Origin: an archaeon
GTDB lineage: Archaea > Nanobdellota > Nanobdellia > Pacearchaeales > GW2011-AR1
Direction of reading: 5' to 3'
Length of the DNA stretch: 64,000 nucleotides
Assembly: GCA_018694115.1 (NCBI GenBank)
Contig: JABHNB010000001.1
Location: forward strand, 19,861-83,860
In this document: piece after piece, positions 49,905 to 57,508 of the stretch
Layout of the letters: each line of letters starts with the position of its first letter
How positions within the stretch are numbered: position 1 is the stretch's first letter
Made by a program: the position numbers and the translations under genes
Notes under the pieces: model-generated
The model's input: only the letters and a program-made list of their open reading frames with translations
The model's database searches: none
What the model was told of the DNA's origin: nothing

Positions 49905-50959
49905 TTATGGTGGTTGTATTGGCGATCGGCGGGGTTTCTTTTGGAGGGGATGAAGTTGTGGAAACGCGACCGACAGCGTGGCCGGCAACGACTCAGCCCG
50001 CAGGATTGGTCAATGTCAGCGATGGTGCAGATTTCTACATGTTGATCGGAGTCCTCTCTACGAGCGATAAGGTCCGTGGTGTGCGTCCTCCAGAGTTCTT
50101 GGAAGACGTTATTAGGGCCGCACGTAAGTGGAATTTCTCTTCGGATAATCCCCTTGATGGACCCCTGAGTGTCAAGAGGGGAGCTTGCACTGACCTGATC
50201 CGCAGAGTAAAACGCCATGAAAAAGGCGATCTCGTAGGGGATTTCTTGAGGGGATACGATGTAGCCGACAAGAAGTTGAAGCAAGTAGCCAAAGAGGAGA
50301 TTGCAAGGACGAATGAATCGACCAATAAGACATTTAGATTCTTGGGATTGTTGTTTGCCATCCTTTTCCCGGGATTCTTTGTCGGAAACATGATCCTGCA
50401 AAAACGAGATTGTCCGGTTCGTGCTTCTGGAGATCTTCAGCTCTCTGTGGTTCCCCTTGCTTTAGTACCCTTCTTCATGCTCTATCGCCCCGGAGTGATT
50501 GACAGCACGGGATTTTTCTACCTTTCAATAGGGATTTTCTTCTTTTCTCCCATAATCGTTGCGTTGGTCCTCAAGAAGCATCGATGGATTGACGCAAGGG
50601 TGCTTCAGGAGAAGATCAAGGAAAGGATTACTGGAAAGGGTTATTCTCGGACCAAGATCCTGAAGGTGGTACGGAACCTGGTTTATGATCTTGCGAGTCC
50701 CGGGGGAAATGTCGAAGAAGGAAATCATCCTATCGACGCCTCAGATATTCTCCACCACATAAAAAAGGTTAGAGGCAATAGGGGGCCGCTTACTGGGCAG
50801 AGTCTCCGATCGGTGGATATGTTCATCGATATAGCTATCCGGGATAAGATTGGACCGGATTGGGATGGTAACTGGTGGAAAGAGTCGATGGGAGATGGAA
50901 AAAGTGTGGCGATGAAAGCCTTCAGGCAAGATCCAGACGATGGTAAATGGAAGAGATAA
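49883..50959 (+). CDS. Family C membrane protein 4 (full length)
   Basis: 358 aa. Signal peptide (RTIMMVMVVVLAIGGVSFGG), TRPTAWPATTQPAG, outer helical domain (VLSTSDKVRGVRPPEFLEDVI, ~60-155), membrane helices (~165-185, 200-216, 222-242), then KKHRWIDARVLQEKIKERI and VVRNLVYDLASPGG in the cytosolic domain. It shows all modules of family C and is closest to the next gene. Confidence 0.75.
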   Translation: MKRTIMMVMVVVLAIGGVSFGGDEVVETRPTAWPATTQPAGLVNVSDGADFYMLIGVLSTSDKVRGVRPPEFLEDVIRAARKWNFSSDNPLDGPLSVKRGACTDLIRRVKRHEKGDLVGDFLRGYDVADKKLKQVAKEEIARTNESTNKTFRFLGLLFAILFPGFFVGNMILQKRDCPVRASGDLQLSVVPLALVPFFMLYRPGVIDSTGFFYLSIGIFFFSPIIVALVLKKHRWIDARVLQEKIKERITGKGYSRTKILKVVRNLVYDLASPGGNVEEGNHPIDASDILHHIKKVRGNRGPLTGQSLRSVDMFIDIAIRDKIGPDWDGNWWKESMGDGKSVAMKAFRQDPDDGKWKR

Positions 50960-50983
50960 CTAAGACGAATAACTGAAACCAAC

Positions 50984-50997
50984 GCGTTTGAAAGCGC
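50984..50997 (+). promoter_or_regulatory. Leader hairpin (GCGTT/AGCGC), copy 3
   Basis: GCGTT, loop TGAA, AGCGC, then AAAACAGAAAGG before ATG 51018. Confidence 0.55.
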
Positions 50998-51017
50998 AAA
51001 ACAGAAAGGTGAATACA

Positions 51018-52073
51018 ATGAAGCGAACGATTATGGTGGTGATGGTGGTTGTATTGGCAATCGGTGGGATTTCCTTCGGGGCTGCGGAAAAGGCAGAGAC
51101 TCCCCTGACAGATCCGCATTTCAGGTTGATCAATGTCAGCAAAAGCCCTGATCTCTTCAAGTTGATCGAGATCGTCTCTTCGAGCGAGATGATTCGGAAT
51201 ACGCGATCTCCCGAGTTCCTTGAGGACGTTATCAAATCCGCCCGTAAGGATGAGTTCGTCTCGGACGATCCGGTGGATAGCGCCCTTGCAGATAAGAAGA
51301 ATGCTTGCCACAAGTTGGTATGGCGAGTGAGACAGAATGAAGAGGGCGATGTTATCGGAAAGTTCCTGAAGGAATACGATGCGGCCGACAAGAAATTGAA
51401 GCAGGCGGTTGAAGCGAAGATAGCGAAGAAGAAGGCAATAGCAAATGCGGATTTACTGCTGATTCTATCTGGCATGATTACGTTATTCCTAGGAGTCTTT
51501 GTTGGAATGAAGATCGTGAAGAAGCGCCATTCCCCAAAGTCTCCGGTCTTCGTTTTTTGTTTCTCTGTTCTCGGGTTCATTCTCCTGTTTATCGGACTCC
51601 CCTTCCTTCTTCGCTATTGGGAGTTCACAGGATTAATGCCCCTCACACTCACTCCGATCTTCTTCCTCCTCCCAGTTGTAGTGGGGATACTGCTCAAGAA
51701 GCATGTGATGATCGATGCGGGAAAACTTTGGGAGGGTATCGAGAATTTCATAGACGATTTGGTGGATACGCCAAGCCCAAAAGAAATCCTCGGATATGCG
51801 CGTAACCTTGTCATTACTCTGGCAAGTTCCTCTAGCCCGAAGAACCTGAAGAATCCGATCGATGGCAGCAGTGTTCTGATGCTTGTCGAATCCCTGGAAT
51901 TTCTGCTGAAAGAAGGCGGGACAGTAGATGAGGGAGGAATGTGTAATATGCACAAGTTGTATAATCTCATCAAAAGTGCCATCGAAGATGAACCGGTTGA
52001 CGAAAGTGCGGATGGCCAGCTTGGTTGCGCGGTTGATCCCGAACCGGAAGGCCAAGGCGCAGATGGTTTCTAG
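51018..52073 (+). CDS. Family C membrane protein 5 (full length)
   Basis: 351 aa. Signal peptide RTIMVVMVVVLAIGGISFGA, outer helical domain (IVSSSEMIRNTRSPEFLEDVI matches paralogue 4 at the same place), three or four membrane helices, KKHVMIDAGKLWEGIENFI, YARNLVITLASSSS and an acidic tail. Last member of the tandem set; followed by a strong hairpin. Confidence 0.75.
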   Translation: MKRTIMVVMVVVLAIGGISFGAAEKAETPLTDPHFRLINVSKSPDLFKLIEIVSSSEMIRNTRSPEFLEDVIKSARKDEFVSDDPVDSALADKKNACHKLVWRVRQNEEGDVIGKFLKEYDAADKKLKQAVEAKIAKKKAIANADLLLILSGMITLFLGVFVGMKIVKKRHSPKSPVFVFCFSVLGFILLFIGLPFLLRYWEFTGLMPLTLTPIFFLLPVVVGILLKKHVMIDAGKLWEGIENFIDDLVDTPSPKEILGYARNLVITLASSSSPKNLKNPIDGSSVLMLVESLEFLLKEGGTVDEGGMCNMHKLYNLIKSAIEDEPVDESADGQLGCAVDPEPEGQGADGF

Positions 52074-52079
52074 CGTGAT

Positions 52080-52163
52080 CGGCGGAGGTAGCGAGAACTA
52101 ATCTCGACGATCTACCGCCAAGCCGCCCCGGTCGGCCTAAGTCAAATCTGGGCCGGGGCGGTC
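52080..52163 (+). terminator. Double GC-rich hairpin, probable terminator
   Basis: First stem GGCG...GTAG with CTAC-CGCC, capped by CGAG/CTCG; second stem CCGCCCCGG (52123-52131) with CCGGGGCGG (52153-52161). Starts 7 nt after the family C stop. No U-run, so it may instead protect or process the 3' end. Confidence 0.6.
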
Positions 52164-52205
52164 TACGCTAGGTCGTTAGGATTGGAAACATCATTGAAGA
52201 ACAAT

Positions 52206-52218
52206 GTGCGGAAAGCAC
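52206..52218 (+). promoter_or_regulatory. Leader hairpin (GTGC/GCAC)
   Basis: GTGC, loop GGAAA, GCAC, then GGGAGAAAAGAAAGG before ATG 52242. Confidence 0.5.
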
Positions 52219-52241
52219 GGGAGAAAAGAAAGGTCAGTAAA

Positions 52242-52313
52242 ATGATCAAGAAGATAAAACGTCTAGAGTGGATGTCTTTTCTAGTCATTGCGGCATGGTT
52301 CGCAATGGGCTAA
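52242..52313 (+). CDS. 23-aa membrane peptide
   Basis: MIKKIKRLEWMSFLVIAAWF then AMG: a basic start and one short hydrophobic helix. It has a full leader hairpin and ribosome site, which argues that it is translated. No relatives recalled. Confidence 0.5.
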   Translation: MIKKIKRLEWMSFLVIAAWFAMG

Positions 52314-52334
52314 GGAAATTAATTCGAAAATCAT

Positions 52335-52348
52335 GTGCCCAATGGTAC
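52335..52348 (+). promoter_or_regulatory. Leader hairpin (GTGCC/GGTAC)
   Basis: GTGCC, loop CAAT, GGTAC, then GTAACGAAAGGA before ATG 52369. Confidence 0.5.
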
Positions 52349-52368
52349 GTAACGAAAGGAAGAGTGTC

Positions 52369-52728
52369 ATGGCAAGGCGAAGAAAAATAAAGAGGAAGAA
52401 TCCGGGCGCTAACCTCGGAATCTTGTTGGTCTTGATGTTTATTGGAGCATTTGTATTCTCTCGCTCCAAGAGCCTCATGGGTTCCGAAAACCTGGGATCT
52501 GGACAAGTTGAAGCAGCTCGTAGCGAGACGCAGGATATTGTCGAAACTCCTTCCCAGAATGAAGGAAAGAGTCCTCACTGGAAGAATGGGGTGTTTAATC
52601 CTCCTGCGAAAAGTGGTGACTCTGAGCCATACATGAAGGATTGGGAGATCGTAGAGGGGAAAATCATTCCAAAGGGTTCTACGCTTGAAAAAGAGAAGGC
52701 GCTGAAACCCTGGGAAGTAACATACTAA
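52369..52728 (+). CDS. Single-span membrane protein
   Basis: 119 aa from ATG 52369, 7 nt after AAAGGA. A very basic N-terminus (ARRRKIKRKNPG), one helix (ANLGILLVLMFIGAFVF), then a polar outer or inner tail of ~85 residues (DIVETPSQNEGKSPHW). Not recognised. Confidence 0.65.
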   Translation: MARRRKIKRKNPGANLGILLVLMFIGAFVFSRSKSLMGSENLGSGQVEAARSETQDIVETPSQNEGKSPHWKNGVFNPPAKSGDSEPYMKDWEIVEGKIIPKGSTLEKEKALKPWEVTY

Positions 52729-52757
52729 CGCCAAGAAGGTTCTGAAAGGAGCTGATT

Positions 52758-53045
52758 ATGCTTATTCGTACAAAAATCCAAGTCGGGGTAATAGTGTTAC
52801 TGATGATGATTGCGATCTTAGTTAGCTGCATTGTCCTTAACGCCATCAACCACTCCTTGGATTCACCAACGGTTGGAAGTGGAGAGACGGAAGGATCGGC
52901 TACCACACAACAGGTAAGTGGGGAGCTGAGTGCTACAGACAAAAGGATAGGTGTAATTTTTATCCTTGTCATGGCATTGCTTTTTGGTCTCTATGGTATC
53001 TCACTCATAGTCGATTCAGAAGGAACATCAATAACCTGGGCATAA
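52758..53045 (+). CDS. 95-aa two-span membrane protein (family G, 1)
   Basis: Two membrane helices (~7-27: IQVGVIVLLMMIAILVSCIVL; ~66-84) separated by a polar loop (SLDSPTVGSGETEGSATTQQ). About three quarters of residues are identical to the protein at 55696. The hairpin GGGCA-TAAT-TGCCT at its stop codon (53039-53052) is the leader of the next gene. Confidence 0.75.
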   Translation: MLIRTKIQVGVIVLLMMIAILVSCIVLNAINHSLDSPTVGSGETEGSATTQQVSGELSATDKRIGVIFILVMALLFGLYGISLIVDSEGTSITWA

Positions 53046-53070
53046 TTGCCTGGGTGAAAGGAAACAGATC

Positions 53071-53817
53071 ATGGACTGTCCAAACACAGAAAAAACTGAA
53101 AGAAAGAAAATCTCCCCTGAAAACTTTTCTCGGGTGATCCAGAGTAGTATCGGGAATGCCAGTAGTGGTGGGGATAAAAGGACAATAGTTAATGGTTTTG
53201 AACTTACTGGCCCTTTCACACTCACGCCGGAGCAGGGCATCCCCGCAGATCACGATGTCATACTCATGAACATTACTGTTCCTGAGATATTCGAAGTCAA
53301 AGGTGTGTCTCTCAACTCGTTGGGTTTCATTGACTTCGAGATAACTGGACAAAGCAAGGTGGGAAACCATGGGCTTAACATTGAAAAGGTGAACATCAAG
53401 GGTTTGGGACTCGTCAAATTCAAGGCTACGTGCCATGATATCCATACCTGTCCCGAATGTACCATTGGAGATATTCGGATGGGTTCCTCCGAATTGTCCA
53501 ACTGCATTTTCTTCGGAAATCTCCGAGACTCAATGGAATTTCGGAACTCTACTCTTCATGGATGCATTAACCTCATGAACATGGAGATTCTAAATGGCGC
53601 TCAGATCCACTTTGGTGAAGGTCTGAAGATTGGCGGGGGCATGTCTTTCGTAGATCTCAATTGCCCTGGCGCCAGATTCTCCTTTGCCGGCGGGCTGTTC
53701 GATGGAGATTTCGTCGGAATAAAGGGCCGTGAGAATGGGCTGGGCATGATGGGTTCTCCAAACAGTATTGAGACACTCATAGAGAAGGTCAGAAGTGAGG
53801 GGGGAGAAGGATCATGA
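53071..53817 (+). CDS. Beta-rich, possibly beta-helix protein
   Basis: 248 aa, soluble. After a charged start come many short Gly/Asn/Ile-rich strands with regular spacing (VNIKGLGLVKFKATCHDIHTC, GCINLMNMEILNGAQIHFGEG, SFVDLNCPGARFSFAGGLFDG), which suggests a right-handed beta-helix or pentapeptide-like stack. No signal peptide. Overlaps the next gene by 4 nt. Confidence 0.6.
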   Translation: MDCPNTEKTERKKISPENFSRVIQSSIGNASSGGDKRTIVNGFELTGPFTLTPEQGIPADHDVILMNITVPEIFEVKGVSLNSLGFIDFEITGQSKVGNHGLNIEKVNIKGLGLVKFKATCHDIHTCPECTIGDIRMGSSELSNCIFFGNLRDSMEFRNSTLHGCINLMNMEILNGAQIHFGEGLKIGGGMSFVDLNCPGARFSFAGGLFDGDFVGIKGRENGLGMMGSPNSIETLIEKVRSEGGEGS

Positions 53818-54182
53818 AAAGGACAGGACATGTCGATAACAGCCTATTAGTCACAATTGTTCTGCTTCTTCTGGGGAGTGTGGCGGCGGTCGCAATCGTT
53901 AAACATCTCCAGAGAGATGAGAAAGGGCAGAATGAGAACAGTGGCAAGACGGAGGCAGCGGCTGTGCAGCCTGCTGAAAACGAAACGACAACGCCCAAGA
54001 AAGAAGTGCAGGAAGGTGAAGATCCTGAAGCAGGAAGACCCCTGGAAATAGATCGTGTGCGGGATCTGGGGAAAAAGAACATTGTAGTTCTTATGGTGGT
54101 GATTGGCTGTCTTGCAGTCATTGCCTTCTTGGTCTTTTGCAAGATCCTCAAGTCCCTCAAACCAAACAAACACTCGGATTAA
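53814..54182 (+). CDS. Two-span membrane protein
   Basis: 122 aa. Helices at ~11-30 (LLVTIVLLLLGSVAAVAIV) and ~84-104 (NIVVLMVVIGCLAVIAFLVF), with a Glu-rich loop (SGKTEAAAVQPAENETT). Start overlaps the stop of the beta-rich protein (ATGA). Same two-helix plan as the family G proteins but no sequence similarity. Confidence 0.65.
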   Translation: MKRTGHVDNSLLVTIVLLLLGSVAAVAIVKHLQRDEKGQNENSGKTEAAAVQPAENETTTPKKEVQEGEDPEAGRPLEIDRVRDLGKKNIVVLMVVIGCLAVIAFLVFCKILKSLKPNKHSD

Positions 54183-54191
54183 GTTCGAGTG
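54171..54191 (+). promoter_or_regulatory. Leader hairpin (CACTCG/CGAGTG)
   Basis: CACTCG, loop GATTAAGTT, CGAGTG, perfect 6 bp, then TGAAAGGAG before ATG 54207. The loop contains the stop codon of the preceding gene. Confidence 0.6.
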
Positions 54192-54206
54192 TGAAAGGAG
54201 ATGATC

Positions 54207-54494
54207 ATGGCTGCAACGTTTTGGTCTAAGTTGTTCAGTGAGAATGCCTTCTTGAAGGCGTCCTCTTACTTGTTTCTCTTAGTGGGGCTCACGTTCCTTC
54301 TCTCTGGATTCAGTGAGGTGTTTCTCGGTCTCAAGATGTTTGGGCATGGGGAATGCGCCTTGATCTTTAGTGGGGTTCTGATTGCCAGTGCTGTCCTGAT
54401 TGAATTACATCGGGTTAGCCGGCTCCCCCAGGAAGAACAAGACAAGCTGAACTCGCGAAAGACATGCCTTCCCATTGATGAGTGTTGGTGGTAA
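54207..54494 (+). CDS. Two-span membrane protein
   Basis: 95 aa from ATG 54207; an ATG at 54201 is too close to AAAGGAG. Helices ~15-33 and ~43-63 (ALIFSGVLIASAVLIELHRV), then a polar tail with C-x-P. Unrecognised. Confidence 0.6.
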   Translation: MAATFWSKLFSENAFLKASSYLFLLVGLTFLLSGFSEVFLGLKMFGHGECALIFSGVLIASAVLIELHRVSRLPQEEQDKLNSRKTCLPIDECWW

Positions 54495-54519
54495 GGAAAG
54501 AGATGTTAAACTCACAACT

Positions 54520-54536
54520 CCGCGCAATTAGCGTGG
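54520..54536 (+). promoter_or_regulatory. Leader hairpin (CCGCGC/GCGTGG)
   Basis: CCGCGC, loop AATTA, GCGTGG, then GAAAGGAAAGA before ATG 54551. Confidence 0.6.
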
Positions 54537-54550
54537 GAAAGGAAAGAAAG

Positions 54551-55339
54551 ATGATCAAGATTCAGTGTGATAAATGTGGTGCGAGATTCAGGGTCACGGA
54601 TGAAAATGCGGGAAAGGTCGCCTTTTGCCGTAAGTGCCAGAACAAGATTCCGATTCCCGGAACCTTCCAGCCTGCTCCCGAACCGGCACCCGTTGAACAG
54701 GCCCCGGAAAAAGAGGTTCCGCAGTGGAAAAAGGATCGGATTAAAAGGGCGAAGAGGAATAAGTGGGTGGTAATTCTTCTCTTCGTCACAATGATTGTAG
54801 GGATAACAGTCGGCCTCTGGATTGTTAAACCGTGGGAAGGTGGAAGCACTGGCAGTGATTCGGCGAAGGTTGAGCCCATTGTTCAGCCGAAACCCTTCAT
54901 CCCGCCGATCGTTCAGCCGCCGAAACCGGTGATAACGCCTCCGGTAACGATCAAACCGAAGCCGAAACCGGTGATAACGCCTCCTACGCCTCAGATTCCC
55001 GACCTGGAAGTCTTTGAAGAAAAGTTGGATTGGAAAGATCCCAACACCCTCTTCACCCAGATCGTGGCAAATAAGGCTGGAGAGTATCTCATCAGCTGCA
55101 GGTTCACAGATGCCGTAGGGAATTTACTGACCTACACCGAGACGGATGGAACTACGGGCATTCACGCCACCAAGTCCCCCGTCCAGGTGAAATTCGAGAA
55201 GGACGAGAAGAAGGCTGTATCTTTCCCCTTCGAGAAACCGGTCCCGCTCGACAAAGATCGGAGATTCTATTACAAGATCTCCTGGGACCCTGTTGATCCT
55301 CCGGCTGATGCGGCTACGCAGCCTAAATCGAACAACTAG
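54551..55339 (+). CDS. Zinc-ribbon, single-span, proline-rich protein
   Basis: 262 aa from ATG 54551. N-terminal zinc ribbon IQCDKCGARFRVTD...AFCRKCQNKIPIPG (two CxxC, residues ~5-40), typical of planctomycete and myxobacterial membrane proteins. Then a basic stretch, one membrane helix (~77-95: WVVILLFVTMIVGITVGLWIV), a Pro/Lys-rich linker with repeated KPVITPP units (~115-155), and a C-terminal beta-rich outer domain. It spans the membrane with the zinc ribbon inside. The linker would cross the periplasm or cell wall. Confidence 0.75.
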   Translation: MIKIQCDKCGARFRVTDENAGKVAFCRKCQNKIPIPGTFQPAPEPAPVEQAPEKEVPQWKKDRIKRAKRNKWVVILLFVTMIVGITVGLWIVKPWEGGSTGSDSAKVEPIVQPKPFIPPIVQPPKPVITPPVTIKPKPKPVITPPTPQIPDLEVFEEKLDWKDPNTLFTQIVANKAGEYLISCRFTDAVGNLLTYTETDGTTGIHATKSPVQVKFEKDEKKAVSFPFEKPVPLDKDRRFYYKISWDPVDPPADAATQPKSNN

Positions 55340-55366
55340 TGCCTATCGCCATCTGGTGAAAGGCGC
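55339..55366 (+). promoter_or_regulatory. Leader hairpin (GTGCCT/AGGCGC)
   Basis: GTGCCT at 55339-55344 pairs with AGGCGC at 55361-55366, with a small inner stem, then ATGAAAGGA before ATG 55384. The same outer stem is used before 56746 and 57509 and at 58255. Confidence 0.55.
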
Positions 55367-55383
55367 ATGAAAGGAAACTCGAG

Positions 55384-55683
55384 ATGATGAAAGAAACGAA
55401 AAAAGGTATACGTAAATACCGGACCGACGGAATTGTGATCATGATTATCGGCCTCATGGGAGTCCTTGCGGGGATGGCCATCGCCACATACGAGGTAATA
55501 TTGTTCCAAGGAATATTGTTCCAAGGAGCCTCCCCCGGTCCCGGAATTCCGCCCCCCTGGTTCATTGTCCTCTCTGGAGCTGCGATTATGCTTTTTGCGG
55601 GGAGATGTATTATTTCAGGTAACAAGCTTCGCACAGCGACGTATGACTCTGAAGAAGATCCAACTGAAACCAAAGGTTCATGA
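55384..55683 (+). CDS. Two-span membrane protein with a 15-bp tandem duplication
   Basis: 99 aa. Helices ~17-38 (IVIMIIGLMGVLAGMAIATY) and ~55-75. Between them ILFQG is repeated because AATATTGTTCCAAGG occurs twice in tandem (55497-55511 and 55512-55526), a recent in-frame slippage or duplication. Not recognised. The start of the next gene's leader overlaps its stop. Confidence 0.65.
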   Translation: MMKETKKGIRKYRTDGIVIMIIGLMGVLAGMAIATYEVILFQGILFQGASPGPGIPPPWFIVLSGAAIMLFAGRCIISGNKLRTATYDSEEDPTETKGS

Positions 55684-55695
55684 AAGGAACCTATT

Positions 55696-55983
55696 ATGCT
55701 TACTCGTACAAAAGTCCAGGTCGGAGTAATATTGGTACTGATGATGATTGCGATTTTAGTTAGCTGTATTGTCCTGAACGCCATCAACCACTCCCAGGAT
55801 TCACCAACTGTTGGAAGTGGAGAGGCAGAAAGATCAGTCACCACCCAATCCCCTAAGGAAGGGATGAGTGCGACGGACAAGAGGATAGGGGTAATTTTCA
55901 TCCTTTTGATGATGATAGCTTGGGGCCTCTATGGCATCTCCCTCGTAGTCGATTCAGAAGGAACATCAATAACTCGGGCATGA
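55696..55983 (+). CDS. 95-aa two-span membrane protein (family G, 2)
   Basis: Near-copy of 52758-53045: both helices and the end DSEGTSIT(W/R)A are almost unchanged, while the loop (SQDSPTVGSGEAERSVTTQ) differs. Short hairpin TGAAACC-AAA-GGTTCA precedes AAAGGA. The leader of the following gene (GGGCA-TGAT-TGCTT, 55976-55989) overlaps its stop, as in paralogue 1. Confidence 0.75.
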   Translation: MLTRTKVQVGVILVLMMIAILVSCIVLNAINHSQDSPTVGSGEAERSVTTQSPKEGMSATDKRIGVIFILLMMIAWGLYGISLVVDSEGTSITRA

Positions 55984-56008
55984 TTGCTTGGGAGAAAGGA
56001 ACCATCGC

Positions 56009-56689
56009 ATGAGAATTACATTCGTGACAATTTGTTTGTTGGTGCTGGTTTGTTTTGGGGGCGTTGCTTTCGGTCAGGCGGATGCTCTTGGGCAATGGGC
56101 TAAAGAGCAAGCTGCTGAAGCTAAGGCAGAGACGCAACCTTCCGAGACCATCGGACCTGCGAACGGCGGACCGAATATGCTCCTGAGGGGCATAGGTATT
56201 GGCAGCCTTGTGCTGGTATTCGCCGTTCTCGGAGAGGTTTTCCCGATTAGCTTCCTGAGAAGGAACTTCTATCCCTGGAAGGGGCTCCTAGCAGGTTATG
56301 TTGTTCTAGTTACCCTGGTCGGAGCCTGTTTCTTGATCTCGGGTTATAACAACGGGATTCTTTACTTCTTCCTAGCAGCCTGGATAGTCCTCCTGATCTC
56401 CTCCTACGTCATTCGACGAATGACTCTGAAGGTGATTGTGGTATTTCTGAGGGGTTCGAGTGATCAGGAATGGACGGTTTATCTCGATGATAACCCCGGC
56501 TACCGGATCTCGCGGGAAGAAGACGGGAATTGGTCGATTGAGATTTATATCTTTACTCACTCAGACTGGTTCCCGATGGGAAATGGTTATCCCTCCTGGA
56601 ATGAAGCGGCAAATGAAGTAATGGGCGATATCCGCGCATTCAATTTCAGACCGGCCAAGATCGTGAGAATTCCAGAGAACACCCCCTAA
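56009..56689 (+). CDS. Secreted/three-span membrane protein
   Basis: 226 aa from ATG 56009. Signal peptide RITFVTICLLVLVCFGGVAFGQ, helical segment with AEAKAETQPSET, then three membrane helices (~58-75, 88-108, 113-133) and a soluble C-terminal domain (VYLDDNPGYRISREEDGNWSIEIYIF) of beta character. The plan resembles family C, but similarity is not clear. Unrecognised. Confidence 0.65.
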   Translation: MRITFVTICLLVLVCFGGVAFGQADALGQWAKEQAAEAKAETQPSETIGPANGGPNMLLRGIGIGSLVLVFAVLGEVFPISFLRRNFYPWKGLLAGYVVLVTLVGACFLISGYNNGILYFFLAAWIVLLISSYVIRRMTLKVIVVFLRGSSDQEWTVYLDDNPGYRISREEDGNWSIEIYIFTHSDWFPMGNGYPSWNEAANEVMGDIRAFNFRPAKIVRIPENTP

Positions 56690-56709
56690 GCCTGGTCGAA
56701 ATTTACAAA

Positions 56710-56725
56710 GTGCCTGATTAGGCGC
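56710..56725 (+). promoter_or_regulatory. Leader hairpin (GTGCCT/AGGCGC)
   Basis: GTGCCT, loop GATT, AGGCGC, then GCAGAGAAAGGA before ATG 56746. Confidence 0.6.
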
Positions 56726-56745
56726 GCAGAGAAAGGAAATTAGAG

Positions 56746-57462
56746 ATGAATAAGACTATGAAAAAACCCGAGACGAAGAAGCCGAAAATCGCCGAGATGA
56801 CCCTCCACTACAATACGAAAATGGGGACTTGGTTCGGCAGTAAGTTCGATGGGAAGTCCACGCTGGAGATTTCACACAAGGACCTCTCCGATTTCTTCGG
56901 TATCAAGGTGGCTTATGGAAAGCTGCACCTGACGGCCAGCAAAGAAGATTTCGAAGGTGCAATCCCCATCAGGATCGCAATCGAAGCCTATGAGGAAGGA
57001 GAGGTTCGGTCCGCAATGGGTGGTCTGCCAAGAACTACTATCCCTGTGAGAAAGTATTGGACACAGATCACTGCCTCGAGGACGAAAGATCCGAACCGCG
57101 ACACATACGGGGCCAATGTGCGCTGGTTGTCTCGGGTCGGCGGTTTTCGCGCAGGCAACCAAAAACTCGGAGAGAGAGTAATCCACACGATCTACCTCCG
57201 GGTGGAGAAGAAAGTCCAAACGCCCGCCGAGGATCTGGTTGACGTGTTCAGTGAGAATACCGACACGATCCGACGAAACCTGGAATCGCTACTCAAATCG
57301 GGGCAAAGATTGTACTGGGCAAAGAGAGATTACGAGCTCAAAGATCTCGATCTGGCAGCGATTATCCGAGAAGGTGGCCCTCTGATGGAAACACTCGAAG
57401 CGGCCGCCCGCATCTATGAAAAGTTCGTCAAGCCCCTGAAAGATCTCCACGGCAGGGAATAG
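56746..57462 (+). CDS. Soluble paralogue pair E, 1
   Basis: 238 aa, no membrane segment. A basic start (MKKPETKKPKIAEM) is followed by a beta-rich domain with LHLTASKEDFEGAIPIRIAIEAY and WLSRVGGFRAGNQKLGERVIHTIYLRVE, and a helical end (IIREGGPLMETLEAAARIYEKFVKPLKDLHGRE, located by its ends). The same blocks in the same order occur in the next gene. Function unknown. Confidence 0.7.
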   Translation: MNKTMKKPETKKPKIAEMTLHYNTKMGTWFGSKFDGKSTLEISHKDLSDFFGIKVAYGKLHLTASKEDFEGAIPIRIAIEAYEEGEVRSAMGGLPRTTIPVRKYWTQITASRTKDPNRDTYGANVRWLSRVGGFRAGNQKLGERVIHTIYLRVEKKVQTPAEDLVDVFSENTDTIRRNLESLLKSGQRLYWAKRDYELKDLDLAAIIREGGPLMETLEAAARIYEKFVKPLKDLHGRE

Positions 57463-57476
57463 TCGAACAAACAAAA

Positions 57477-57495
57477 GTGCCTGAAGTTTAGGCGC
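57477..57495 (+). promoter_or_regulatory. Leader hairpin (GTGCCT/AGGCGC)
   Basis: GTGCCT, loop GAAGTTT, AGGCGC, then GCAGAGAAAGGA before ATG 57509. Confidence 0.6.
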
Positions 57496-57508
57496 GCAGA
57501 GAAAGGAA

